The translations under genes and the position numbers were made by a program. Below the pieces are notes generated by a model. The model saw only the letters and a list, made by a program, of their open reading frames with translations. It was not told the origin of the DNA and did not search any database. 38,038 bases of DNA from Bacteroidales bacterium. Its GTDB lineage: Bacteria; Bacteroidota; Bacteroidia; Bacteroidales; Marinilabiliaceae. Shown piece after piece: positions 7,788-16,334 of this stretch. The stretch covers positions 1 to 38,038 of the forward strand of contig QKIO01000073.1 of the NCBI GenBank assembly GCA_003251015.1, read 5' to 3'. Each line of letters opens with the position of its first letter. Position 1 is the first letter of the stretch.

Positions 7788-8144
7788 ATGACACAAACCG
7801 AAAAAGATGCAAAGTGGATTAAAGCCGAACGCACTAAAATCATTAAGCAAATTAACGCCATTAACTCCATTATTGCAGAACAAACACTACTTCCTGACCA
7901 TGCTGTCAAGTATGAATTTGCTTTAGAACTCGGGACGATTGGAGGCCTCCAACTTAGGATTTACAACAAAGGGGAATGTGAACCAATTGCGAAGTTAGAG
8001 ATTTGGAATTTAGACTACTACTTAATGGGAAGCTCCTTGTACCTTCATAAAGAATCCATGTTAGAAGGAATAAAGGATTTAACCGGGCAGCTTCAAAAGA
8101 TCAAAGCCTTGGCAAAAAAATATGCAAAATTAAACTGTAACTAA
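7788..8144 (+). CDS. Hypothetical phage protein, 118 aa
   Basis: I do not recognise this family. A basic helical N-terminus (KTEKDAKWIKAERTKI-like) is followed by a beta-rich middle and a helical C-terminus rich in lysine. There is no signal peptide or membrane segment. It starts 4 nt after the GemA-like gene and its end overlaps the next gene's start, so it belongs to the same operon. Confidence 0.6.
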   Translation: MTQTEKDAKWIKAERTKIIKQINAINSIIAEQTLLPDHAVKYEFALELGTIGGLQLRIYNKGECEPIAKLEIWNLDYYLMGSSLYLHKESMLEGIKDLTGQLQKIKALAKKYAKLNCN

Positions 8145-8383
8145 TGGCAAGCATATACACCCAAATAAGCAAACGTATCGGATGGAACGGCTATTGCGCC
8201 ATACCATCAGCAGGCACAGCAGCAGAATTGCTGCATAGTGTAAAATACCATCAGTGCGAAAGTGCATTTGAATTAGCCTTTAAAATTCATCGCTTTGCAC
8301 CATCACCCGAGAACGCACAAGAAACTTTAAGCATGTTTATTATTAACGAAGCCTACACAAAAGGCAAACAAATATTTAATTAA
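8144..8383 (+). CDS. Hypothetical phage protein, 79 aa
   Basis: A small soluble protein of unknown function, with start overlapping the stop of the previous gene by one base (TAATG arrangement). It has alternating polar and hydrophobic residues, three scattered cysteines or histidines but no regular zinc motif. Its placement in a tight run of middle genes supports it being real. Confidence 0.55.
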   Translation: MASIYTQISKRIGWNGYCAIPSAGTAAELLHSVKYHQCESAFELAFKIHRFAPSPENAQETLSMFIINEAYTKGKQIFN

Positions 8384-8384
8384 G

Positions 8385-8663
8385 ATGATCATCCAGTATA
8401 GCATAACCGTGTTTTTAACACAATTAATATTCATCGGCTTCAGGACATGGAATGTAAAAGCCGTATCAAATAACCACATCCCACAGGTCTTAATTAGTGG
8501 TGTATTCGTAAACCTTGCTTGGTTGGTAAGCATTGCCATTGGAGCGGTAAGTATGATAGAAATCATCAACAACTTTAGGCTTGAGTTTATTCCGGTGGTT
8601 ATTTGCTCCATTACAGGAGGTACTATTGGCAGTTACATTGCTATGAAAGCAAAGAAAAAGTAA
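8385..8663 (+). CDS. Small multi-pass membrane protein, 92 aa
   Basis: Three hydrophobic segments are visible: residues about 3-18, 34-58 and 66-85, ending in a basic KAKKK tail. It begins 1 nt after the previous stop. The layout resembles small inner-membrane proteins of the DUF5698/DUF2179 type, but I cannot assign a family. It could alter the host membrane during infection, for instance superinfection exclusion. It is in the middle operon rather than with the lysis genes, so a holin role is less likely. Confidence 0.6.
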   Translation: MIIQYSITVFLTQLIFIGFRTWNVKAVSNNHIPQVLISGVFVNLAWLVSIAIGAVSMIEIINNFRLEFIPVVICSITGGTIGSYIAMKAKKK

Positions 8664-8667
8664 GAAA

Positions 8668-8802
8668 ATGAAAGCAACATTTAACCACGAATTATGGCAC
8701 GAATGCGAAAAATGCGGTAGCGAGTTCGATCTGCGCATTACTTGCATCTGCCCATGTTGCGGAGAGACCATTAAAATCGAAAGCATTAAACCAAAGGAAT
8801 AA
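8668..8802 (+). CDS. Zinc-ribbon microprotein, 44 aa
   Basis: This short gene encodes a protein with two CxxC knuckles, CEKCG and CPCCG, spaced 15 residues apart, plus one more cysteine: a classic small zinc ribbon. It starts 4 nt after the membrane protein stop and ends 9 nt before the P-loop ATPase. Function is unknown; phage zinc ribbons often bind nucleic acid or RNA polymerase. Confidence 0.65.
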   Translation: MKATFNHELWHECEKCGSEFDLRITCICPCCGETIKIESIKPKE

Positions 8803-8811
8803 CAATCTGAA

Positions 8812-9441
8812 ATGAAACCACAAATAATTAACATCAATACGCTCAAGAATAAGAAGTATGATGAGTTGGACATGGGAGACCATTACAACGAAATGCTTGG
8901 TATGATTGAGAGCAAAACACTCATCTTTTGCTACGGCACCAGCGGTAGTGGTAAAAGTGTTTGGATCATGCAATTAGCCAACTTCTTTTCGAGTCGATTT
9001 AGAGCAAAAGCTCTTTATTGCTCACACGAAGAAGCCTTTAAAAAGAGCATGCGCGATCGTTCCAACAACTTCAACATCGAAAGTAAGAAGCTCTATGTAG
9101 GCATGAATATCGATTTTGAAACGCTACTGGATAAAATACAACGCAATTATTACCGCATGGCCATTATCGATTCTGTACAGTACATGCAATTCACCTACGA
9201 GCAATTAAAAGAACTTAATGCCACATTTATAAAGCGCAAACTCATCGTAGTTCTTGTAAGCTTTGGGACTGCCTACAAGAAGCCTGCCTGCAGCAACGAC
9301 ATTATGCACGCCTGTGATATTAAGATTTTCTTCGATGCAGGTGTAGCAACCGTAGATAGTCGCTACTTATCAGAAACTAAGAAAGTGCGTTTATTTAAGC
9401 CACAAACAAATGCCGTTCAACAACAAACTAGCATGTTTTAA
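8812..9441 (+). CDS. P-loop ATPase, RecA/DnaB-like fold
   Basis: This 209-aa protein has Walker A GTSGSGKS at residues 42-49 and a Walker B strand MAIID at 116-120 followed by SVQ, as in RecA/KaiC/DnaB-type ATPases. The segment ALYCSHEEAF (67-76) matches the conserved strand with an acidic pair seen in this superfamily. It is short and has no separate DNA-binding domain. Likely roles are recombination mediator or helicase-like factor supporting transposition-replication, but this is inference. It is last but one in the early/middle operon. Confidence 0.75.
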   Translation: MKPQIININTLKNKKYDELDMGDHYNEMLGMIESKTLIFCYGTSGSGKSVWIMQLANFFSSRFRAKALYCSHEEAFKKSMRDRSNNFNIESKKLYVGMNIDFETLLDKIQRNYYRMAIIDSVQYMQFTYEQLKELNATFIKRKLIVVLVSFGTAYKKPACSNDIMHACDIKIFFDAGVATVDSRYLSETKKVRLFKPQTNAVQQQTSMF

Positions 9442-9442
9442 T

Positions 9443-9658
9443 ATGAAAGCAAAAGAAGAATTATTCGAAGAATTATTAGCAAAGATTAATGATGTAGGAA
9501 AAACTGAGAATCCACTTATCCAAATGGCTCGAATGGCCAAAATATCAGATTTCATTGAAGAAATCCAAAAGGAAGCATTTAAGGAAGGTGAAAAGGTTGG
9601 ATTTACAAAAGCAATGAACAAGTCTAATAGCATCAACATAGACATGCCTCCCAATTAA
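9443..9658 (+). CDS. Hypothetical acidic helical protein, 71 aa
   Basis: A small, charged, probably all-helical protein (MKAKEELFEELLAKINDVG...) with no recognised domain. The ATG at 9443 lies 1 nt after the preceding stop; an in-frame ATG at 9410 would overlap that gene and is not preferred. It is the final gene before the terminator. Confidence 0.6.
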   Translation: MKAKEELFEELLAKINDVGKTENPLIQMARMAKISDFIEEIQKEAFKEGEKVGFTKAMNKSNSINIDMPPN

Positions 9659-9680
9659 TAAATTTCTACTCCCATACTAA

Positions 9681-9711
9681 AAGCCTATTGAATTTCTCAA
9701 TAGGCTTTTTT
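9681..9711 (+). terminator. Intrinsic terminator of the early/middle operon
   Basis: An 11-bp perfect stem AAGCCTATTGA (9681-9691) / TCAATAGGCTT (9697-9707), 5-nt loop, then a T-run. It ends the operon that started at the early promoter. Confidence 0.85.
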
Positions 9712-9718
9712 AAGTTTG
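9688..9718 (+). promoter_or_regulatory. Promoter for the accessory gene pair, overlapping the terminator
   Basis: TTG at 9688-9690, about 20 bp, then TAAGTTTG at 9711-9718 fits the Bacteroidota promoter form. It would start transcription about 18 nt before the ATG at 9742. Its -33 region lies in the terminator stem, so read-through and initiation may compete. Confidence 0.45.
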
Positions 9719-9741
9719 TATAGTAACACAATTCAAACACC

Positions 9742-10344
9742 ATGAGAGTACTTATTTTCCTAACCGTTTTACTATGTACAACAGCGGCTCACTCACAAGC
9801 TGTTTACGATAGCCTTACCAACATTCCACCTGCTAAAATTAGTTGTTTATATGGTCAGACCGCTACCATTGTAGAGCTTAGCGAATTGTACCCGGCTAAA
9901 GAGTGGAAGAATAAGATTACTGATGCTGCAGTAATTAACAAGCAGTATAAGATTGTTAAAGCAGAGCAGGATGAGAGCAGGCCACAAGTGTGGATTCACC
10001 TTATTTCACCAAGCGACACTTTATTTTATCGCTTAACAAAAACGAACATGACACACCCACCGTTCTTGGTGAATGGCTTTTTCGAAAAACAAAAACAGTT
10101 ATACCTGGGCAAAAGTCTTAAGCTGAAGATTGACTATGAATACACCGAAGTTAACAGCGGTAAAGTACAGGCATTTACAACAGCAGATACTTTTAAGTGT
10201 ACCGGGTTAAGTTACGTAAATACTGAAGGTGAATTAATACCATCGTACACCTTAACAAATACTGTAGGCAGCACCATTAATGTACCGCTTAAAGGTTTCG
10301 AAACGGTTGCTACGAATACGATAGATCGTTTTACAATTCTATAA
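9742..10344 (+). CDS. Exported hypothetical protein, 200 aa
   Basis: A clear Sec signal peptide (MRVLIFLTVLLCTTAAHSQA, cleavage after about residue 19) is followed by a beta-rich domain with no family I recognise. There is no lipobox. It is separated from the early operon by a terminator and has its own promoter, and the phage needs no such protein for assembly. A lysogenic-conversion role, for example surface or periplasmic alteration or superinfection exclusion, is therefore plausible but unproven. Confidence 0.65.
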   Translation: MRVLIFLTVLLCTTAAHSQAVYDSLTNIPPAKISCLYGQTATIVELSELYPAKEWKNKITDAAVINKQYKIVKAEQDESRPQVWIHLISPSDTLFYRLTKTNMTHPPFLVNGFFEKQKQLYLGKSLKLKIDYEYTEVNSGKVQAFTTADTFKCTGLSYVNTEGELIPSYTLTNTVGSTINVPLKGFETVATNTIDRFTIL

Positions 10345-10361
10345 TTTAAACAGCGTTTAAA
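10345..10361 (+). repeat. TTTAAA-N5-TTTAAA element, copy before the 206-aa gene
   Basis: TTTAAA-CAGCG-TTTAAA, perfect half-sites, ending 1 nt before the ATG at 10363 and just after the preceding stop. Confidence 0.7.
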
Positions 10362-10362
10362 T

Positions 10363-10983
10363 ATGAGTATACCTGTTTTAATTGGTGTTGTCCTTGGTAT
10401 TATTGTAGCTATAGCACAAAAATCGAATCAAAAGAAAAACACTAAAAGTACTACCAAAGAAAAGCAAGCTACAGCATTTGAGATAATGCAAATACAATCG
10501 AGAGGAGTTCAATTATTGGAAAGTCTCGAGATCATGGCCACCACCAAGAACCTTGATACGCTGCAAGGTAGAATGGATTTTGTCTTAGACTTTTATAGCT
10601 CCTTAATTACCTTGGCAAGTTTTAAGCAACGTTTCTTTAACGAAGCACAAGTAGCAATCGACACTTATAAGGAACGCTACTACGATAAGGTACTAAAAGT
10701 AGCTCAAGTGTCTTTATTGATTACCCCAAGTATGGATGATTTAAAAGCTTACTTTGCAAATTGCATTGTTATATGCTATGGTGAATTTGTAAAAGTACAA
10801 GCGGAAGAAATGAGCAGACTTAAAAGACAGAGTGCCATTGAAAAGCGCAAAGAGAATATTATTGATATTGGCTACAGTGCAAAATATCTTTTTTCATCTT
10901 ATGATTTACCCAACAACGGACACCAAGAGGCCATCGAAAAATTAAGAGAGCAATTTTATAGCAATGTAAAAGCAGCCCAATAG
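10363..10983 (+). CDS. Membrane-anchored helical protein, 206 aa
   Basis: One N-terminal transmembrane helix (residues about 4-20) is followed by a long, highly charged, helical cytoplasmic or periplasmic part. No enzymatic motif is visible and I do not recognise the family. It follows the exported protein gene with 18 nt between, occupied by the TTTAAA element, so the two are probably co-transcribed. It converges with the adenine methylase gene, with 12 nt between the two stops. Confidence 0.6.
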   Translation: MSIPVLIGVVLGIIVAIAQKSNQKKNTKSTTKEKQATAFEIMQIQSRGVQLLESLEIMATTKNLDTLQGRMDFVLDFYSSLITLASFKQRFFNEAQVAIDTYKERYYDKVLKVAQVSLLITPSMDDLKAYFANCIVICYGEFVKVQAEEMSRLKRQSAIEKRKENIIDIGYSAKYLFSSYDLPNNGHQEAIEKLREQFYSNVKAAQ

Positions 10984-10995
10984 GCTGCCTTTATT

Positions 10996-11871
10996 TTAAG
11001 TACTCATAGGCTCTTCAAACAATACTGCACCCGAAACGCTACTCACATACTTCGGCTTATACAGCATAATATCGGTATAACCTGCATTATGATTCACCTT
11101 CACTGGCATTTCGTACTTTATCGAACCTTCGAAGGGATTGGTAGCTTCCAAATTCTTTTCTAGCCACTCGCACAGTTCCACTATCGAAGACTTGTCGGAA
11201 GTGAAGTATACATACGAATTATTCTTCAGTACGTTTAAAACATCCAAGTAGTCCGAAAGTCTCCAGTAGTTCTTGTAAGTTCCCACCTCTGTACTTAGGT
11301 ACGGTGGGTCTACAAGGAAAACCACATTGTCCAAATGCTTGTATTTGTTAAACAGCTCTTTATAATCATAATTAACGATCATTAAGCCATCTAAATAGCC
11401 ACTAACATCGTAGTTGCTGTGGCGAACACAATTGTATAAGGTTTGTTTTTCGAAGCCCTGCAAGGTGGTAGAATAGTTCATGCTAAACAGCAAGGAAGAA
11501 GACAGGGTAATATAGTCCACGAAGCCTTTCTTTTCTTCTTTGGTGATGTAATTTATAACCCGGTTCTTAATTTCGTTAGGCAACTTTTTATCCTTATGAC
11601 AATCTTTTACTATGTTCCTAATGTGTTCGAGCATGTTGTTGGTTCTGTCAGCATTTAACAACCTTTGGTGGTAGTCATCAAAATCGTTGTAAATCACTTG
11701 TGCATCAGGTCGCTCACGCTTAACGGTGTGAGCCAACAAACCACTGCCACCAAATAAATCTATAAACAAGGTTTCGTCCTTAAAGCTGTTTAAAGCCTGT
11801 TTAAATTGTTTTAAATAACGTCTCTTTTGCCCCATAAAAGGTAATGGGGCACTCGAAAATGTTCTGTTCAT
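10996..11871 (-). CDS. Dam-like N6-adenine DNA methyltransferase (D12 class)
   Basis: This 291-aa protein belongs to the D12 class. Motif I is PFMGQKRRYLKQF at the N-terminus, a FIDLFGGSGLLA segment forms the SAM site, and motif IV is FLVDPPYLS. Length is right for Dam-type enzymes (about 270-290 aa). No partner nuclease is present. It is the second methyltransferase of this prophage and likely modifies a different base in phage DNA, protecting it or influencing promoter use as Dam does for the Mu mom gene. A strong terminator separates it from the late operon upstream on the same strand, so it probably has its own promoter within 11872-11931. Confidence 0.88.
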   Translation of the reverse strand: MNRTFSSAPLPFMGQKRRYLKQFKQALNSFKDETLFIDLFGGSGLLAHTVKRERPDAQVIYNDFDDYHQRLLNADRTNNMLEHIRNIVKDCHKDKKLPNEIKNRVINYITKEEKKGFVDYITLSSSLLFSMNYSTTLQGFEKQTLYNCVRHSNYDVSGYLDGLMIVNYDYKELFNKYKHLDNVVFLVDPPYLSTEVGTYKNYWRLSDYLDVLNVLKNNSYVYFTSDKSSIVELCEWLEKNLEATNPFEGSIKYEMPVKVNHNAGYTDIMLYKPKYVSSVSGAVLFEEPMST

Positions 11872-11895
11872 TCAATAAAAATGTTTTTGATTACT

Positions 11896-12045
11896 TATAT
11901 TTGCAATCTCTCACAACATGTACAAAAAAAGGTGCGCGAACACCGCCCAAAGGCTTAATGGCCTCCGGCGTAGTGTTCGCGCACTTTTGTGTATTGAGAG
12001 GTGAGAGTCTCAATATGAGTCGGAGGCTCTTTTACCTCCTTTAAG
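11896..12045 (+). ncRNA. Candidate structured small RNA between dam and the late operon
   Basis: A TATATTTG box (11896-11903) is followed by CTCTCAC (11908-11914) that can pair with GTGAGAG (12001-12007) around the long hairpin 11932-11984. Then come ATTGAGA/TCTCAAT (11993-11999 / 12008-12014) and GGAGG/CCTCC (12022-12026 / 12035-12039) with a following T-rich stretch. Together these look like a plus-strand RNA of about 130 nt. The -33 box is poor, so this is a hypothesis. Confidence 0.35.
11925..11984 (-). terminator. Strong intrinsic terminator of the late (-) operon
   Basis: A perfect 12-bp stem GTGCGCGAACAC (11932-11943) / GTGTTCGCGCAC (11973-11984) contains further inner pairings CGCC/GGCG and AGGC/GCCT. 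On the minus strand it is followed at once by seven T (11931-11925). It stands about 60 nt after the last late gene. On the plus strand only four T follow, so termination there would be weak. Confidence 0.85.
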
Positions 12046-12047
12046 TT

Positions 12048-12587
12048 TTATTTATTAGCCTCTAAAAAGGCTTTTAATTCCTTATAAGTTTCAAACTTCA
12101 CCTGAAAATCGATTACCTTATTAGGGTATGTCACATTCCAGTTTTCAATTACCGCATCCAACATCATTATGCCCTCATCCGTCCACCTTGTGCAATTGCA
12201 GGGTATTAGCTTTATTGAGTTGGTAGGGACTTGTATCTCTACTCCCTCAACTTCTACGGTGTCAGTTTCCTTGATGTAATCAAAAATGAATTCAGGAAAT
12301 GATTGATAAACAAAGCCAGCATATTGCTTAACTGCGGGGATGATTTCGACTGGCATTAAGAAGTACTTGAACAAAGGCGGGTATTGTTCGTCCTGTAACC
12401 AAGCCTGTAATTCATCTTCGCTATTAAATACATAATCAAAGTCATAACCGTCTATGTATTGATTGAAGGCAAAGAGCTTTTTGTATGAGTTTCCTAAGAG
12501 CTCAATATCCTGAAATTTATCCTTGACGATCTCTTGGTAATTGTCAGGATTATATTTTTGTGCTTGTATCAATCCTATCTTTACCAT
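12048..12587 (-). CDS. Hypothetical late protein, 179 aa, last gene of tail operon
   Basis: I do not recognise this protein. It is acidic and aromatic rich, without signal or membrane segments, and begins inside the last codons of the lectin-like tail protein (7-nt overlap). Its position after the fibre genes is where many phages keep a tail-fibre assembly chaperone or a fibre tip subunit, which is the best guess. The long late-operon terminator follows it. Confidence 0.6.
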   Translation of the reverse strand: MVKIGLIQAQKYNPDNYQEIVKDKFQDIELLGNSYKKLFAFNQYIDGYDFDYVFNSEDELQAWLQDEQYPPLFKYFLMPVEIIPAVKQYAGFVYQSFPEFIFDYIKETDTVEVEGVEIQVPTNSIKLIPCNCTRWTDEGIMMLDAVIENWNVTYPNKVIDFQVKFETYKELKAFLEANK

Positions 12588-13378
12588 GAGTTAATTACAT
12601 TTAAGTTGGCGTAATCAAGCTGTTCCTGTATCGTACCAGCCGGCAATTCAATAATTTCACCATGATTATGATTTCCTGAAGCATCTTCAACTCCCACTCG
12701 CATATCACTGCCATCCTGTGCATCTGAAAAATCAAGAATTGCAGCATTATTGAAATAATACTTCGCATATATACCGCTACTATTAAGGTCATCATTGCCT
12801 AGACCGTTACTGTATTTATGATTTAATTCATTATCCGATATAACACGTGAATAAATAGTCAGCTCATGTATTTGCAAGTTTGAATAATTATCTACGTTAC
12901 CTATTGTACTTGAATAATAACTAGACGTTCCAACTATTATTCTCTTAAGAATAGTTGGAACTTCTAATGAACTCATTGATATTGAAGATTGATTCACATA
13001 AGCCGTAAGTCCTTTAAATGCGCAAAATATAAGGTTATTATTATGAGAATGAGAAAAAGGGGTATTCTTCCAGTACAAATTGTATTGTCCAGATGCCACG
13101 TCTTCTTGAATAGATAGAGATATCGCTTTTGAGTTTTGATCATCAAATGAGATATAGCCTGTTTTTGCGGTAGTAATGTCTTTTACATTTTTTAGGTAAG
13201 TGGTAAATGAAAAGCCTTCATCAACTGCTAAACCTGCATCTGGCAATTTGACATTAAGTTTTATCCCGGCTCTAAACTTACCACTACTACCATAATTATA
13301 ATTCTGCTTCAACACCTTGCCACTCCCTTGTGCTCGCAGTATCTTACCGCTTGTACCATTTTGTTTTAATATCTTCAT
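12581..13378 (-). CDS. Tail adhesin with concanavalin/LamG-like fold (putative)
   Basis: This 265-aa protein opens with short repeats (MKILKQNGTSGKILRAQGSG...), followed by a beta-sandwich-like region that matches the LamG/concanavalin pattern seen in Bacteroidota surface and phage proteins. The cue is the ending LQIHELTIYSRVISDNEL-like segment, typical of LamG_3 domains. It would bind host-surface glycans as part of the tail tip. It starts 1 nt after the end of the large fibre gene. Confidence 0.6.
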   Translation of the reverse strand: MKILKQNGTSGKILRAQGSGKVLKQNYNYGSSGKFRAGIKLNVKLPDAGLAVDEGFSFTTYLKNVKDITTAKTGYISFDDQNSKAISLSIQEDVASGQYNLYWKNTPFSHSHNNNLIFCAFKGLTAYVNQSSISMSSLEVPTILKRIIVGTSSYYSSTIGNVDNYSNLQIHELTIYSRVISDNELNHKYSNGLGNDDLNSSGIYAKYYFNNAAILDFSDAQDGSDMRVGVEDASGNHNHGEIIELPAGTIQEQLDYANLNVINSW

Positions 13379-13379
13379 C

Positions 13380-15236
13380 TTAAGTCATTTTTGCCCAATA
13401 CCCATTCATATTTCTCTTGTACCATGCATTATTCGCTGTGTCCCAATATTCTTGTCCTTGTTCAGCTTCTTCATTGGTGGCATCTAAACTTTCATCATAC
13501 ATACCATTAGTCGCAAAGTCATGAGCTGATAAATTAGCCGTAAGAATAGGATGAGATGTACTCGTAATTTCTAAAGTTGTAGTATCTGGAAAATCAAGCT
13601 TTGTCCATCCGTTATTTTTATCGATGCAAGCGTAATATGCACCTCCTGTACTTCTTCTAAACCAAGTGCCTTTTTTACTTTTTGAATTAATTTGCTTAAA
13701 GCCTGCCGTACTCCATCCAGCAATATCTTCAAGTTCGGCAATGATTAAATCATCGTGAGCAATACCTGGTGTCAATGAATCCTGACCTCGATTTCTTACC
13801 CAGGTTGCCCAACCATCAGCGGAAGTAGTCCCATTTGAATGAGCCGTACAAAGAAAAAAATCTGAGCCAATCCGGTACTCTTGCGAATTTTCGCCTAATG
13901 CTCCGCTCAAATTATCTCCTGTGATGCTTATTTCGTCTCCATCCCAAAGCGGATTTGTTTCATCAAGATGAGCTGAAAGTGTTGGTGCTCCTAGTTTATC
14001 CAACTGTGCAATGGCTTCACTAACAACAGCAGTTCCATCTGCTAACTTCTCAACCGTTAGAATCTTTTTTTCACCAACTGCAATGTCGCTCACATCTACA
14101 TTTGTGGTTGAAAGAACCGTATCATAAGTAAAGTTTGTATAACCAATGGCATTACCATTTTCATCAACTACAATGAAACGTTTGGCGTTACCCGCTGAAG
14201 GTGTTACTTCGGATAGATTATGTAGGTGTCCATTAACACTAAATACTTTCTTTTTGATCCAACGACCATCGCCACTAACATCATCAGGTTTTAAATACAC
14301 ATCACCATCATCGGCAGTACTTTCAGTTTCGCTATACTCATAAATCGCACCAGTGGCATAGTTACCCACATCCATACCGTTATCATGAATATTTAATAGA
14401 CGAATAGCAGCTACATCAGCTTCCCATGTAGATGGTAAACCTGTTGCTGAAGGTTGAGAAGTTCCACCACCTTTGGGTATAAATTGAAGCTGTAACAATA
14501 TACCACTATCGTGTTGAACAAATGCATTATCAGCTAAGGTGTAAACAATCTCAACATAATCACCGTGGTCAGTAACGCTTGAAACTATCAGCTCACCATA
14601 AAAATTATAATCCGTACCATTATTTGTATGCTCTCCCGACTGAAGGTAAATAATATCACCCTCAGATAAATCCTTTAAAAAATTGACCTTACGTATATGA
14701 CCAAGTGCATTATACATTGTCTTATGAATGTATATGCGTGAACCATCGCTTATAGGATAATTATTAAACCGAATTTGCCCAACACTTGGAGTCGTAGGAA
14801 CTGTTATAGTGACTAATTGCCACACAAAAACAGGCAATTGTGATAAATCAAGCTTTCGCTTTCCATCTTCATCCTTTAAACCGAAACCTGCGTCAGGTAC
14901 ATCCGGGATGGTTGGAATATTGGGTATATCATCCACAAGCGCAATTGTACCCGATTTATTAGGGAAAGAATACGTCCAATTGGCTGTAATATTCTCAAAG
15001 CTAAACAAGCCGTAAAAGGCCTTGGCCATATTCCAAAACCTTGCACCAACATTACGTACATAAGTCTCATCGTGATGATGATTACCTATTGCTTCGTCAA
15101 GGCCTTCAACATCAGCAACCGGGACTTTATCGCTTTTATGCCTATAAGAATCGAAGATGTCCCAAAAGTGCTGCTGCAAGGGCTTGAGGCCTGTTTTAAA
15201 GCGGTTCTTGTGGGTTTGTACGGGTTGTATCGACAT
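13380..15236 (-). CDS. Large tail fibre protein, 618 aa
   Basis: A fibre-like protein: N-terminal baseplate-attachment region with HHHDETYV and RFWNMAKAFYGLFSF segments, long beta-rich middle with many Gly/Asn/Asp, and a C-terminal DTANNAWYKRNMNGYWAKM tip. No enzymatic motif is seen. It is probably the host-range determinant together with the lectin-like protein downstream. The start at 15236 (MSIQPVQ) is preferred; an upstream in-frame ATG at 15263 would overlap the preceding gene by 25 nt. Confidence 0.7.
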   Translation of the reverse strand: MSIQPVQTHKNRFKTGLKPLQQHFWDIFDSYRHKSDKVPVADVEGLDEAIGNHHHDETYVRNVGARFWNMAKAFYGLFSFENITANWTYSFPNKSGTIALVDDIPNIPTIPDVPDAGFGLKDEDGKRKLDLSQLPVFVWQLVTITVPTTPSVGQIRFNNYPISDGSRIYIHKTMYNALGHIRKVNFLKDLSEGDIIYLQSGEHTNNGTDYNFYGELIVSSVTDHGDYVEIVYTLADNAFVQHDSGILLQLQFIPKGGGTSQPSATGLPSTWEADVAAIRLLNIHDNGMDVGNYATGAIYEYSETESTADDGDVYLKPDDVSGDGRWIKKKVFSVNGHLHNLSEVTPSAGNAKRFIVVDENGNAIGYTNFTYDTVLSTTNVDVSDIAVGEKKILTVEKLADGTAVVSEAIAQLDKLGAPTLSAHLDETNPLWDGDEISITGDNLSGALGENSQEYRIGSDFFLCTAHSNGTTSADGWATWVRNRGQDSLTPGIAHDDLIIAELEDIAGWSTAGFKQINSKSKKGTWFRRSTGGAYYACIDKNNGWTKLDFPDTTTLEITSTSHPILTANLSAHDFATNGMYDESLDATNEEAEQGQEYWDTANNAWYKRNMNGYWAKMT

Positions 15237-15238
15237 GG

Positions 15239-16333
15239 TTATTCTTTTATGTAGCTGAGACAATCAAGATTAAATATACCAGAACCTGATTGAGAATGAC
15301 ACCCTCCATCAGGCATTAAAAGAATCTCATGCGTCCCTGCATCAATCCAATCTTCACCAATTGTAACGTGTAATATTAAATTACGGTCTGGTCTAAATTG
15401 TTCAGGGAGTTGAAACAATTGCATACCTATTACCTGTCCAGTAAAATTGGTCACTATTGAGCCTTTAAATCGAATTTCATTTTTTAAGCCTAGACCAACA
15501 TAAGCGTTAGATGTATCAATAGTAACACCTTCTTGGGCAGGAGCTGTCAACTGCACCCACTCAATAGGCGCATTAATTTCGTCCAAGCGCGCTTTATTAC
15601 TTAGCGACAAAGTCTTATTCGCAGCAGCTATGGCTTCTACATCACCTAAGCGACTGAGGCTTTCATCTGCCTTTTCTTTGAGCACCTCGTTGGTATAAAA
15701 CTCCTTGAGATCACTAAATGCCACGCTCCCGGTACTGTTAGTTGTCCATTCCGCCGTGAAAGGAACGGTATCGGTATTAACTTTAATGAAGGCAGCTTCG
15801 TTTAGATTTCCGGCTGGCAAATACATCACATTTTGGTCGATAACTACGTACCCAAAACCAACGGCCGGGCGTTCGCCAAGGCATCCGGTTAAGATGTAAT
15901 TATTTTTTGAGGCGATGCGTGATAGTAGCTTTGTTTTCTCGTGACCAGCATAGAGCTCACGAATACTCGGGATACGTACAACTTCGTCACGTGGCACATT
16001 CTCTTCAGGAATTGAGCTTGTGCCTATCTCAGCGTATACACTTACTTCTTTGCGTGAGGCAATGCCTACGGTAATCGGTGTTGTATTACGCACGATTCTG
16101 AAATTAGGGCTCACCATGGTATTGCCTCCCACAAATGGCATTACTTCGCCCCGCAGAACAATAATACCGGGTGACATATGATAATAATCTCCCAACTCGC
16201 AACCACTCAGGTAATAGCTATCCCCTCCAAGGGCGCAAAGCTTTTCAAGGAAGGAGTAACTCTCTTGCATGTAGGCTAGTGTACTTGCGGTTAGGGCAAA
16301 GTCGGTATCGGGTAGTATTAGTTGTTTTTCCAT
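15239..16333 (-). CDS. Baseplate/fibre-connector protein, 364 aa
   Basis: Its N-terminus (residues about 1-60) holds a CALGGDSYYLSGCELG segment followed by GIIVLRGEVMPFVGGN, a pattern I associate with tail proteins placed between baseplate J and the fibres in Bacteroidota phages. A helical middle (about 215-250) could trimerise, and the C-terminus is beta-rich. I infer a fibre-network or fibre-connector role. The ends of the neighbouring genes are 1-2 nt away, as expected in a tightly packed tail operon. Confidence 0.6.
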   Translation of the reverse strand: MEKQLILPDTDFALTASTLAYMQESYSFLEKLCALGGDSYYLSGCELGDYYHMSPGIIVLRGEVMPFVGGNTMVSPNFRIVRNTTPITVGIASRKEVSVYAEIGTSSIPEENVPRDEVVRIPSIRELYAGHEKTKLLSRIASKNNYILTGCLGERPAVGFGYVVIDQNVMYLPAGNLNEAAFIKVNTDTVPFTAEWTTNSTGSVAFSDLKEFYTNEVLKEKADESLSRLGDVEAIAAANKTLSLSNKARLDEINAPIEWVQLTAPAQEGVTIDTSNAYVGLGLKNEIRFKGSIVTNFTGQVIGMQLFQLPEQFRPDRNLILHVTIGEDWIDAGTHEILLMPDGGCHSQSGSGIFNLDCLSYIKE

Positions 16334-16334
16334 G

